Made by a program: the position numbers and the translations under genes
NCBI GenBank assembly: GCA_017634555.1
Contig: JAGBNF010000021.1
Span: 1-54,597 of the forward strand
Direction of reading: 5' to 3'
Length of the DNA: 54,597 bases
Origin: Eubacterium sp.
GTDB taxonomy: Bacteria > Bacillota > Clostridia > Lachnospirales > Lachnospiraceae
Shown here: in pieces, positions 1-7,316 of the stretch
Numbering within the stretch: position 1 is the stretch's first letter
Layout: each line of letters starts with the position of its first letter
The notes under the pieces: generated by a model
Databases searched by the model: none
What the model saw: only the letters and a program-made list of their open reading frames with translations
Told to the model about the DNA's origin: nothing

Positions 1-51
1 TAACAAAGGTTCATCCATCTCATCTGACTTCTGCAGTTGCCGCTGTAGAAG

Positions 52-372
52 TCATTTTTCTTCTTTTGCAGTTAATACTTCCAGTACAACCTGAAGCGGT
101 TCTATCACTGCTTCATCGATATTTGTATTTTCATCGAGAAACTGTAGTTCTTCTAATACTGCTTCAAGCTGAAACTGTAATTCTCTTATTACTTTCCTTC
201 CACCGACTATTCGGATTTTTCTTTTTAGCAGACTATCAATTATGTAGTCCTGCTTCGTCATTCCACTTGCAGCAACCTTCAGATCAAGTTCCTTCGCTTC
301 CGCTTCTGACATCCGAAATCCTATAGTTCTAGCTCTAAATCTATTTTTCTTATCCATATTTTTATGACTCAT
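52..372 (-). CDS. MobC-like relaxosome / mobilization protein
   Basis: A 106-residue basic protein with an N-terminal ribbon-helix-helix-like segment (IGFRMSEAEAKEL, then ASGMTKQDYI) and a helical C-terminal half. This is the layout of small MobC-type proteins that bind oriT beside a relaxase. The start chosen is the ATG at 372, preceded by AGGAGG at a 9-nt spacing; the open frame extends further upstream only by overlapping the integrase. It overlaps the integrase stop by 11 nt, so the two are probably translationally coupled. Its function is inferred from sequence style and from lying in an integrative element; a relaxase would be expected just left of the window. An orphan RHH regulator is the alternative. 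Confidence 0.7.
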   Translation of the reverse strand: MSHKNMDKKNRFRARTIGFRMSEAEAKELDLKVAASGMTKQDYIIDSLLKRKIRIVGGRKVIRELQFQLEAVLEELQFLDENTNIDEAVIEPLQVVLEVLTAKEEK

Positions 373-1474
373 CACTGTGTTCCTCCTTATCATCAGATTT
401 TTCAATACGCTCATACATTTCCTCTTTGTCCTTATCCAGGGCATCTGCCATATCATCCTGCTTTGAAGGAAACATATGTGCATATCGGTAAGTAATCTCC
501 TGGCTTTCATGTCCAAGTCTTGATGCTATATCCACTGCTGTAAATCCCTCATTAATAAGTAGAGACACATGTGAATGTCTCAGATCATGGACCCTAATTC
601 TTTTTACTCCCGATATCTTTGAACCTCTGTCCAGTTCATGATGTAGAAAATGCTTTGTTACCGGAAACAGCCTATCAGTATTCTTGATCTTATATAACAT
701 CTGAAAGTATTCTTCCATTTCCTCACATAAGAACCTTGGAAGTTTTATAGTCCGAACACTTTTAGGAGTTTTCGGTTCCGTTATCACATCTTCTCTTTCC
801 AGACGCTGATATGATTTACTTATTCTCATAGTCCTATTTATTAAATCAAAATCTGCCTTCGTAAGAGCCAGCAATTCACCAACTCTTATCCCTGTCCAGT
901 AGAGAAGTTCAAAAGCATAGAAGCTCATAGGCTTATCCATTATGGATTCTGAAAAGGCTTTATACTCATCTTTCGTCCAGAACATCATTTCCTTCTTAGC
1001 TCCCAAGGATACATTTCCTGCTATACGAGCCGCGTTATTTTTCAAGCCATAATACTTGATAGCATGATTGAGAATGGCGCTTAGCTGAGTATGCATTGAT
1101 AAAATGTATGCTCTTGCATAACTGTGATTATTTATCATATCGTTTTGCCATTTCATTACCATCTTGGGATCAATATCACACATTTTTGTATCTGCGAAAT
1201 ATGGAAGCAGTTTTGTCCTTATTAAATGTTCCTTTGATAACCAGGTATTTCTTTTTAGTCTTCCTATCATATCTTCTTTATAGATTTCATAGTATTCCCC
1301 AAAGGTAATATCCATATCCCCTTCTTTTCTGGCTTTATAATTCTTTTCATATTCCAAAGCTTCTTTCTTGGTTGCAAAACCACGTTTCTTTATCTGTAAT
1401 CTCTTTCCTGACCAGTCACAGCAGTAGAACTTCACAAACCATGTTCCCTGGTCTTTATCCTTATAAGCAGGCAT
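362..1474 (-). CDS. int: Tyrosine recombinase/integrase (Tn916-type)
   Basis: A 370-residue site-specific tyrosine recombinase. Residues 1-50 resemble the arm-type DNA-binding domain of Tn916-family integrases (GTWFVKF, KKRGFATKKEA). A SAM-like core-binding domain follows (about 55-155), then the catalytic domain (about 165-345). The catalytic set is visible: Arg in TGIRVGELL, the HDLRHSH box, LGH and the Tyr in YRYAHMF. The start has AAGGAG seven nt upstream. It lies downstream of an excisionase-like gene and upstream of a mobC-like gene, in the usual control module of clostridial integrative elements. It should integrate and excise the element whose end abuts guaA. Confidence 0.95.
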   Translation of the reverse strand: MPAYKDKDQGTWFVKFYCCDWSGKRLQIKKRGFATKKEALEYEKNYKARKEGDMDITFGEYYEIYKEDMIGRLKRNTWLSKEHLIRTKLLPYFADTKMCDIDPKMVMKWQNDMINNHSYARAYILSMHTQLSAILNHAIKYYGLKNNAARIAGNVSLGAKKEMMFWTKDEYKAFSESIMDKPMSFYAFELLYWTGIRVGELLALTKADFDLINRTMRISKSYQRLEREDVITEPKTPKSVRTIKLPRFLCEEMEEYFQMLYKIKNTDRLFPVTKHFLHHELDRGSKISGVKRIRVHDLRHSHVSLLINEGFTAVDIASRLGHESQEITYRYAHMFPSKQDDMADALDKDKEEMYERIEKSDDKEEHSDES

Positions 1475-1511
1475 CTTTTTAATCTCCTTCCTTGCTTTTT
1501 ATATATTTCAA

Positions 1512-1543
1512 CCGGTACCATCCAAAACTATGCATGGTACCGG
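1512..1543 (-). promoter_or_regulatory. 10-bp inverted repeat between xis and int
   Basis: CCGGTACCAT at 1512-1521 is perfectly inverted at 1534-1543 with a 12-nt spacer. It sits between the excisionase stop and the integrase ribosome binding site. No U-tract follows on the minus strand, so it is not a standard terminator. It could be an RNA hairpin tuning int expression or a recombinase/excisionase binding site. Confidence 0.5.
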
Positions 1544-1549
1544 ATATAA

Positions 1550-1735
1550 TCATTTTGTTTCCATTCCATAAAACTTTTCTTTGAAATACTCTCTGCTTAT
1601 CCGTCCTTTGATGGTTATGTACCCTTTTTTCTCTAGCTCTTCATTAAGATTTCTGATTATCTTATATGCTGCTGATCTGGATATATTTAGAAGATTTCTG
1701 ACCTCTTCTACCCCCATAAGAATATTCTCCTGCAT
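1550..1735 (-). CDS. Excisionase-like small helix-turn-helix protein
   Basis: A 61-residue protein with one winged-helix-like DNA-binding segment (MGVEEVRNLLNISRSAAYKI) and a basic tail. It resembles the small excisionase/helix-turn-helix proteins that precede integrases in conjugative transposons. The ATG at 1735 is preferred because GAGGAGG lies 7-9 nt upstream; an in-frame ATG at 1768 has no comparable site. It probably directs recombination toward excision or regulates int, and is co-transcribed with int. Excisionase function is inferred from size, HTH and position. Confidence 0.75.
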   Translation of the reverse strand: MQENILMGVEEVRNLLNISRSAAYKIIRNLNEELEKKGYITIKGRISREYFKEKFYGMETK

Positions 1736-1818
1736 AACTTTCCCTCCTCTCATTAGTTTCTTAAACATCCGATATCAGAGTTCGGATGCTATGGGGTGGC
1801 TTTCTACACATTTATACT

Positions 1819-2054
1819 GCTAGCGTCCCAGCTAGCCTTTAGTTCCCCTAAGCTATTCTTAAACTCATGAACCTGCAGGCCTCTCCTGCTCGAGATCCTC
1901 TCCTGCCCTTTAAAGAAGTGTCTGTAGATGAAGTCTTTTCTCCCCTCTTCATCTACCCCTCGCTCGAGTTACTCTGAAACTGTCGTGGCAAGGGCTGTTG
2001 GTATAAATGCAGCTCATTCAGTTGTATCTGGTGGGTTATTCCAGTTTTTATACC
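1819..2054 (-). ncRNA. Candidate structured leader RNA upstream of xis-int
   Basis: The roughly 400 nt between the leftward promoter (2134-2162) and xis hold no long gene but fold well by eye on the minus strand. GGTATAAA/TTTATACC (2047-2054 with 2000-2007) closes a three-way junction. Inside are a CTGG/CCAG hairpin and a CAACT/AGCTG hairpin (one G-U), using nearly every base. Further on, GCCCTT/AAGGGC (1990-1995 with 1904-1909) encloses a perfect 10-bp hairpin (1924-1933/1947-1956). A GCAGG/CCTGC hairpin (1874-1888) and a GCTAGC pair (1819-1836) follow. An ATG at 2071 with AAGGAG upstream opens a 7-codon ORF (MEIVIRV) whose stop lies inside the closing stem. Function unknown; an RNA switch or attenuator for xis-int, or a recombination site, are possibilities. 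Confidence 0.5.
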
Positions 2055-2133
2055 CTGATTACTATTTCCATTATTTTTATTTCTCCTTACTCTTATTTTC
2101 TAAACATTTTTGTTTAATCTCTATTTTGTGCAC

Positions 2134-2162
2134 ATTCTAACTCTTTTTGTTTAGAATGTCAA
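2134..2162 (-). promoter_or_regulatory. Leftward promoter toward xis-int
   Basis: On the minus strand TTGACA (2162-2157), a 17-nt spacer and TAGAAT (2139-2134) form a near-consensus sigma-A promoter. The second operator repeat occupies the spacer and both hexamer edges, so bound repressor would directly exclude RNA polymerase. The predicted start near 2127 gives a leader of about 390 nt before xis. Confidence 0.7.
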
Positions 2163-2184
2163 CTAATTTTTCTAAACTTTTTTG

Positions 2185-2213
2185 TTTACATTATTTCTAT
2201 ATTGTGTTACATT
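2185..2213 (+). promoter_or_regulatory. Rightward promoter of the XRE regulator
   Basis: TTTACA (2185-2190), a 17-nt spacer and TACATT (2208-2213) form a moderate promoter for the XRE gene. One operator repeat (2173-2188) overlaps the -35 box and another (2231-2245) lies just past the expected transcription start, consistent with autoregulation. Confidence 0.55.
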
Positions 2214-2270
2214 ATCCACATAGTACTTCTTAACAATAATGTTTAGTGAATATAAAGGAGGTCACTCATC

Positions 2271-2804
2271 ATGACAGTAGGTGAACGAATAAAAAGAATA
2301 AGAACATTTAGGCATATGACAATGGAGGAATTCGGTAATGCTCTCGGTTTTGAAGGTAAGTCTGCATCTGTCCGTGTTGCTCAATACGAATCCGGTACAA
2401 GAGTCCCCAAAACTGACATGCTCCGCGAAATGGCCAAAATCTTAAATTGCAGCTACGATGCCTTTAAGGACTATAACGAAGGATCAGCAGAGGATATTCT
2501 TGAAACCTTATTTTGGTTGGATGAAACCAATGACATATGGCTTTTTGAAGTTCCAACATCACCATCTATTTACTCCAAGAAAGGACGCAACAAAAAAGAT
2601 TCAGACTCAGATAATCCTAATACTCCATTTAATGAAGATGATTTCTCTTTTTCGGATACACCTATTGGAATCACTTTTAATTTCAGAACACTTAATGAAT
2701 TTATTAATGCTTGGTATAAAAAGAAAAATGAATTAAAGAACGGGATTATAACCCGTGATGAATATTTTGAATGGAAAATCAACTGGCCATATTCAGATGA
2801 CTAA
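2271..2804 (+). CDS. XRE-family repressor of the integrative element
   Basis: A 177-residue protein with an N-terminal lambda-repressor-type HTH (about 1-65: MTMEEFGNALG, then RVAQYESGTRVPK). A C-terminal region of about 100 residues rich in Asp/Asn/Ser follows, which I do not recognise. AAAGGAGG lies seven to ten nt before the ATG. It is the only plus-strand gene of the element end and is transcribed toward guaA, divergently from xis-int, with operator repeats in between. It probably maintains the integrated state. No peptidase or sensor domain is evident, so the inducing signal is unknown. Confidence 0.85.
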   Translation: MTVGERIKRIRTFRHMTMEEFGNALGFEGKSASVRVAQYESGTRVPKTDMLREMAKILNCSYDAFKDYNEGSAEDILETLFWLDETNDIWLFEVPTSPSIYSKKGRNKKDSDSDNPNTPFNEDDFSFSDTPIGITFNFRTLNEFINAWYKKKNELKNGIITRDEYFEWKINWPYSDD

Positions 2805-2935
2805 GTCGCTCGAACCATTTCACTTCATAACCACTTGCTACACGCTAAATGATCGACAAGCGAAAATCCAGTTGAATCTAACGATGATTTGATATTAATT
2901 TCATAGTTCGTAGTACCACTGTAGTACCAGAGCCT

Positions 2936-2980
2936 AAAAAAATAACTCGCAGTTGCCCTAAAATAGGGCTTCTGCGAGTT
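2936..2980 (-). terminator. Rho-independent terminator of guaA
   Basis: On the minus strand AACTCGCAG and CTGCGAGTT form a stem containing an inner GCCCTA/TAGGGC stem, followed by a run of seven U. It lies directly after the guaA stop. TAGTACC occurs at 2911-2917, at 2922-2928 and inside the guaA end (3003-3009), so the element junction is probably in or near this stretch. Confidence 0.85.
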
Positions 2981-2988
2981 TCTAGCGT

Positions 2989-3966
2989 CTATTCATATTC
3001 TATAGTACCTGTCGGCTTTGGTGTTACGTCGTAGAGGACTCTGTTAACGCCTTTTACCTCTGAGGTGATTCTGTCGGTGAGTTTAGCAAGAAGATCGTAT
3101 GGGATCGGTTCGATGGTTGCGGTCATTGCATCCTTTGTGTTTACAGCACGGATGATTACCGGCCAGTCAAAGGATCTCTTGCCGTCCTTTACGCCTGTAG
3201 ACTTGAAATCAGGTACTACTGTGAAATACTGCCATACCTTGCCTTCAAGGCCTGCATTTGCGAACTCCTCACGAAGGATTGCATCTGCTTCTCTTACTGC
3301 CTCAAGTCTGTCACGGGTTATAGCTCCCGGACATCTTACACCAAGTCCCGGTCCCGGGAACGGCTGACGGAATACCATGTTATCAGGCAGTCCCAGTTCC
3401 TTTCCTACTACTCTTACTTCATCCTTGAAAAGGAGCTTGATCGGCTCAACGAGCTCGAAGTTCATCTCCTCCGGAAGTCCTCCAACGTTATGATGTGACT
3501 TAACCGGACCGCTCTCAAGGATATCAGGATATATGGTTCCCTGTGCAAGGAATTCGATTCCGTCCTGCTTTGCTGCTTCCTCAGCAAATACATCAATGAA
3601 CTCCTTACCGATTATCTTTCTTTTCTGCTCAGGATCATCAACTCCGGCAAGCTTATCCAGGAATCTGTCTGTAGCGTCGACATAGATAAGATTAGCCTTC
3701 ATCTCATCTCTGAATACCTTTATAACCTGCTCAGGTTCTCCCTTTCTGAGAAGTCCATGATTTACATGAACACATACCAGCTGCTGTCCTACAGCCTTAA
3801 TGAGGAGCGCTGCAACCACCGACGAATCAACTCCGCCCGATAGTGCGAGAAGAACCTTCTTATCGCCTATCTGTTCCTTCATCAGAGCGATCTGCTCATC
3901 TATGAAAGCCTTTGCAAGTTCCGGTGTTGTAATGCGTTCCATTGTTTCGGGTCTGACATCTGCCAT
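2989..3966 (-). CDS. guaA: GMP synthase, ATP-pyrophosphatase (synthetase) subunit
   Basis: Amination of XMP to GMP in purine biosynthesis. The 325-residue protein holds only the PP-loop ATP pyrophosphatase domain (SGGVDSS, residues about 44-50) and the C-terminal dimerisation domain (PFPGPGLGVRC; KPTGTIEYE at the end). The GATase domain that makes up the first 190 residues of the usual 510-residue bacterial enzyme is absent. The start is not in doubt: AAAGGAGG lies upstream, and only 30 nt separate it from the next terminator. No separate glutaminase subunit is in the window, so it must be elsewhere or free ammonia is used. The 3' end of guaA is a known insertion hot spot for integrative elements, and one lies right after it here. 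Confidence 0.95.
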   Translation of the reverse strand: MADVRPETMERITTPELAKAFIDEQIALMKEQIGDKKVLLALSGGVDSSVVAALLIKAVGQQLVCVHVNHGLLRKGEPEQVIKVFRDEMKANLIYVDATDRFLDKLAGVDDPEQKRKIIGKEFIDVFAEEAAKQDGIEFLAQGTIYPDILESGPVKSHHNVGGLPEEMNFELVEPIKLLFKDEVRVVGKELGLPDNMVFRQPFPGPGLGVRCPGAITRDRLEAVREADAILREEFANAGLEGKVWQYFTVVPDFKSTGVKDGKRSFDWPVIIRAVNTKDAMTATIEPIPYDLLAKLTDRITSEVKGVNRVLYDVTPKPTGTIEYE

Positions 3967-4008
3967 TTTCTTTCCTCCTTTACATTATATAGTCCTTTAA
4001 CCCCTAAC

Positions 4009-4038
4009 GAGAAAAACGGACATTAAGTCCGTTTCTCT
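4009..4038 (-). terminator. Terminator overlapping the end of the DUF896 gene
   Basis: AAACGGAC (4014-4021) and GTCCGTTT (4027-4034) form a hairpin with a 5-nt loop. It is followed on the minus strand by TTTTTCTC. It includes the stop codon of the upstream DUF896 gene and precedes guaA, so guaA probably has its own promoter in the short gap that remains, or is reached by readthrough. Confidence 0.7.
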
Positions 4039-4199
4039 GATTTTTTAACATTGGCCATCTGTGCATCAATGTTCGCTCTTATCGCTGCAAGGTATTCCTT
4101 TCTCAAAGCCTGCTGTTCAGCTTTCTCGGCTTCCGTGAGTCCGGTCGACTTTGACTTATGATAGAGCTCATTTATTCTCTTGATTTTTTCTTCGTTCAT
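4023..4199 (-). CDS. DUF896 (YnzC/UPF0291) small protein
   Basis: A 58-residue protein whose pattern is typical of DUF896: it opens MNEEKIKRINELYHKSK, then GLTEAEKAEQQ and LRKEYL, then a short basic tail. Members such as B. subtilis YnzC are small two-helix cytoplasmic proteins; some are linked to the SOS operon, and the molecular role is not settled. The ATG at 4199 is preceded by a weak AGGA only 3 nt away. It lies on the same strand as guaA but is separated from it by a terminator. Confidence 0.85.
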   Translation of the reverse strand: MNEEKIKRINELYHKSKSTGLTEAEKAEQQALRKEYLAAIRANIDAQMANVKKSEKRT

Positions 4200-4224
4200 A
4201 ATCCTGGTTCATATGAAGGATAGC

Positions 4225-5490
4225 TTAGTTGCAGTCCTCTGTATGAATCTCCTTCTTCTCTGTGCCTGCGATCTTTTCACGGCTGTCGCACTTCTCAATA
4301 GCCTTATCGATCATCTCTATGAAACGGTCAATGTTACCAACCTCCATAGTTGAAAGAGCAGCCTTGAACTTGTCATATACAGGCTTGTCAGCTGTGTAAC
4401 CCTTCTCCTTGACATAACCCTTAGCAAGTGTAACCATGCCACGCTCTCTGATCTTATGAATATCGATAAGATAGATGAAGTAATCAACGATTTCCTTGTT
4501 GTCCTCGAAGAATCCTGCAAGAGAATCAATCTCACCTGTAAGAATAACTACGTAATCATTCTCTTCAGGAGATGAATTCTTGATAACCTCAACGAGCTTA
4601 TCAGGATTTACAAGTCCGGCATTCTCAATGATGAGACATCCGCCCTTGAGATCCTTCAGCTTTTCAAGACCGATCTTGTTAAGCTGCTTAGCTTTGATCT
4701 TAGCTATCTTCTCTGACTTGATAAGTCCCATTGCGAAGAAGCTTCTTGCGAAATCCTCACCGACCTTAACAGTACCGAAACCGTTACGTCCGAGTACAAC
4801 TATATTCTTAGGCATATCCAGATGCTTCTGGATAGAATTAAGTGCTACTATAACATCATCACCGGTTGTTGAAAGCTTCTCATACTTCTTGAGATATATA
4901 GCTTCTGCAGGAAGTGATCCGAGTGCTACAGTTTCTCCTGTTACAGGATCGACTACAGTCTTACCACTGGAGCTGTTCTGATCTTCCATCTGACGTCTTG
5001 CTGCACGCTGCTCGGCTTTCTTTTCCTCAGCCTCTCTCTTTGCAGCTCTCTCAGCTCTCTTACGAACCTCTGCGTCATACTTCTTCTTTGCTTCGGCTTC
5101 ATCCTTTGCCATCTCAGCTGCAACACGCTTCTCGGTCTCAGCTCTGTCCTTGGCAGCTTTCTTTCTTGCAGCAGCTTCTTCTTCTCTGGCCTTCTTAGCC
5201 TTTGCTTCTGCTTCTTCCTTAGCTTTCTTCTCCGGATCTTCACCGCTTGACTTTTTCTTGGATTTTTCCTTTTCTGCCGGTTTCTTCTCCTGAGCCGGCT
5301 TTGCAGGTTCTTCTGCCTGCTGAGGAATTTCCTCAAACCCCTGTTCAGCGTCATCCGATTCAGTTTCTATAATGTCATCAACAACTGTTCCGATTGACGG
5401 TTTAGCATCCTTCTGCTCACCTTTAAAACTCTTCTTGATACTCTCAAGTAACCTTTTTATTGCATCATACGCGTTCTTAAATGGCTTCAT
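4225..5490 (-). CDS. Coiled-coil protein with degenerate AAA+ C-terminal domain
   Basis: A 421-residue protein in three parts: a short basic/amphipathic N-terminus, a Lys/Ala/Glu-rich likely coiled coil (about 70-185), and a globular C-terminal domain (about 200-400). The latter has the order of a CbbX/SpoVK-like AAA+ module, but its ATP site is eroded. The P-loop position reads VVLGRNGFGTVKVG instead of GxxGxGKT. The Walker B position reads GGCLIIENAG, with Asn where a second acidic residue is usual. A sensor-1-like YVVILTGE follows. It probably does not hydrolyse ATP and may act as a scaffold (inference). The start at 5490 has AGGAGG 10 nt upstream; an earlier in-frame Met lacks one. No function is known to me. 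Confidence 0.7.
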   Translation of the reverse strand: MKPFKNAYDAIKRLLESIKKSFKGEQKDAKPSIGTVVDDIIETESDDAEQGFEEIPQQAEEPAKPAQEKKPAEKEKSKKKSSGEDPEKKAKEEAEAKAKKAREEEAAARKKAAKDRAETEKRVAAEMAKDEAEAKKKYDAEVRKRAERAAKREAEEKKAEQRAARRQMEDQNSSSGKTVVDPVTGETVALGSLPAEAIYLKKYEKLSTTGDDVIVALNSIQKHLDMPKNIVVLGRNGFGTVKVGEDFARSFFAMGLIKSEKIAKIKAKQLNKIGLEKLKDLKGGCLIIENAGLVNPDKLVEVIKNSSPEENDYVVILTGEIDSLAGFFEDNKEIVDYFIYLIDIHKIRERGMVTLAKGYVKEKGYTADKPVYDKFKAALSTMEVGNIDRFIEMIDKAIEKCDSREKIAGTEKKEIHTEDCN

Positions 5491-5627
5491 GTGTGCAATC
5501 CTCCTCGTAAACAAAATGTTATCACGTTAGGCCAAAATATTCCATATCTTTTTTAAGAAATTTACCAATTTTTTTCGGCAATTTTCCTATATTTTAACCC
5601 TTTTCAACAATTTATACAAATTGCTTT

Positions 5628-7313
5628 TTATAAATTGGCTCTTTTTATCACATGATCGGCTACATTTTCCGAATGTCCGCACAATCTCTCATATGCATTC
5701 AGTATATCCAGCAGAGAAACTCCGGCCTGTATACTGCATTCTCCGGATTCAAGTCTCTCAATATGTCCGGCCTTAGCCTTTGCATACATTTCATTGATTA
5801 CGGCATTCATAACCTCGATACGAGAGGCCACAACAACGTCATTATTCTTAAATGCGTGAAATGTATCATTAATACACTGTGTAACCGGTCCCTCTACCGC
5901 CAGTCTTTCTGCTTCGCCCTTATCCGTAAAGGATATTCCGGTATCCTGCTTCTCCTTAGCGATATAAGCAATCTTCATGGCGTAATCACCCATTCGCTCT
6001 ATATCACTTATGGAACTGAGCAGCATAACGACCACTCTTCGGTCATCATCATTCAGCTTCTTTTTCTCGATGCTGATTATATAGCTCGACAGCACCGTTT
6101 CACACTGATCTATAAACTTTTCATTCTTTTCCAGGTCTTTAAAGACCTTCTCATCGTACTCCCTTAACAGTCCCGTCGCCGTATTATAGTTTTCTATAAC
6201 GCGCTCGAACATTTTAATGATCATGTCCTTGGACTGACGCAATGCAACAACCGGAATCTCAAGAAGCCTGTCATCCAGTACCTTAAACTCTGCTCCTTCA
6301 CTCTCTTCCTCAACATCATCCTTATCACGAATTATCACACCTGTAAACTTCGCAATCGATTCTGTGAAAGGAAGGAGGAGCAGGCTTGGTATAAGATTGA
6401 ACAGCAGGTGCACATTTGCGATATCACCTCTGTTGACCACATTTCCGAACCATCCGATTCCCACCGTATAATAAACTCCGTATACCACCATAGTAATCAC
6501 GATACAGCTGAGTATATTGAATATAAGGTACGAGAGGGCTACTCTCTTCGCCTTCTTATCTGCTCCGATACCACCGAGGATTACGGTAGCACATTTTCCG
6601 ATATTCTGTCCGATGATAAACGGGATAGCTGTGGCAAATGTAATGCCTCCTGTTACGGACAGTGACTGAAGTATACCTACAGCCGCACTGGAGCTCTGTA
6701 TAATGGCCGTAAGCACGATTCCGACTAATATTCCGACTATAGGGTTACTGAAGGATACAAACAGCTTCTGGAAGCTCGGATTCGACTTGAGCGGCTCGAA
6801 AACCTTCTCCATGGAAGTCATTCCCAGGAAGAGAACTCCGAGTCCGATAAGCAGCTCCGACAGATCCTTCGTCTTCTTTTTCTTACCGAAAATGTGCATG
6901 AATGCACCGATAGTAATAAGTGCCGGTGCAAATGATGACGGCTTCAGAAGCTTAAGAACAAGGGTTCCCGATCCGAGATCTCCGAGTCTGAGTATCTGTG
7001 CGGTAAATGTGCTGCCGACGTTTGCGCCGAAGACAACCGGCACTGCCTGGATCAGCTTCATGATTCCCGCATTTACAAAACCTATAAGCATCATCGTGGT
7101 TGCCGATGAGCTCTGGATGATACCGGTAACAAGTGTTCCAAGTCCCCATCCCTTAAGTATTCCGACTATTTTTGATTTTCCTGATGTCAGCTTTTCAAGA
7201 ATACTCTGCATTCCCGATCCGGCGAGCTTCTTGAGGGCTGCGCCCATCATGCTCATTCCGTACAGGAAGAGTCCGACTCCTCCGAAAAGCTGTATTACTC
7301 CGATTATGTCCAT
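5628..7313 (-). CDS. Na+/Pi-cotransporter family protein with PhoU domain
   Basis: A 561-residue membrane protein of the NptA/YjbB type. Two inverted Na/Pi repeats (about 10-150 and 190-330) each carry the QSSSA motif (IIQSSSATT and IIQSSSAAVG). A cytoplasmic PhoU-like helical domain follows (about 345-555). Such proteins move phosphate with sodium, in some cases outward. It begins 3 nt after the stop of the preceding HAD gene and is the last gene of the RyR-HAD-MATE-HAD-Na/Pi series. A second family member is at the right end of the window. Confidence 0.93.
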   Translation of the reverse strand: MDIIGVIQLFGGVGLFLYGMSMMGAALKKLAGSGMQSILEKLTSGKSKIVGILKGWGLGTLVTGIIQSSSATTMMLIGFVNAGIMKLIQAVPVVFGANVGSTFTAQILRLGDLGSGTLVLKLLKPSSFAPALITIGAFMHIFGKKKKTKDLSELLIGLGVLFLGMTSMEKVFEPLKSNPSFQKLFVSFSNPIVGILVGIVLTAIIQSSSAAVGILQSLSVTGGITFATAIPFIIGQNIGKCATVILGGIGADKKAKRVALSYLIFNILSCIVITMVVYGVYYTVGIGWFGNVVNRGDIANVHLLFNLIPSLLLLPFTESIAKFTGVIIRDKDDVEEESEGAEFKVLDDRLLEIPVVALRQSKDMIIKMFERVIENYNTATGLLREYDEKVFKDLEKNEKFIDQCETVLSSYIISIEKKKLNDDDRRVVVMLLSSISDIERMGDYAMKIAYIAKEKQDTGISFTDKGEAERLAVEGPVTQCINDTFHAFKNNDVVVASRIEVMNAVINEMYAKAKAGHIERLESGECSIQAGVSLLDILNAYERLCGHSENVADHVIKRANL

Positions 7314-7316
7314 TAC

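Larger units (their letters stand above)
2101..2245. promoter_or_regulatory. Four TAAAC-N6-GTTTA operator-like repeats
   Basis: Four related dyads lie between the divergent xis and XRE genes. 2101-2116 is TAAAC-ATTTTT-GTTTA. 2134-2157 is a longer ATTCTAAC/GTTTAGAAT form with one base missing. 2173-2188 is TAAAC-TTTTTT-GTTTA. 2231-2245 is TAAC-AATAAT-GTTTA. They overlap or flank both divergent promoters, the arrangement expected for a phage-like repressor that controls itself and the excision genes. The XRE protein encoded just to the right is the natural binder (inferred). Confidence 0.7.

Noticed and set aside
1-51. Possible start of a relaxase gene at the left edge
   Set aside because: Too short to read a domain and no clear ribosome binding site; not annotated.
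1878-1905. CCTCTCCTGC repeated twice; considered as oriT or integrase arm sites
   Set aside because: Only two copies, and each takes part in the proposed RNA stems. No nic-site consensus or relaxase gene is visible.
4953-5354. Arg-rich minus-strand frame inside the coiled-coil gene
   Set aside because: It is the +1 frame of the repetitive Lys/Ala/Glu codons of the real gene and has no start signal.
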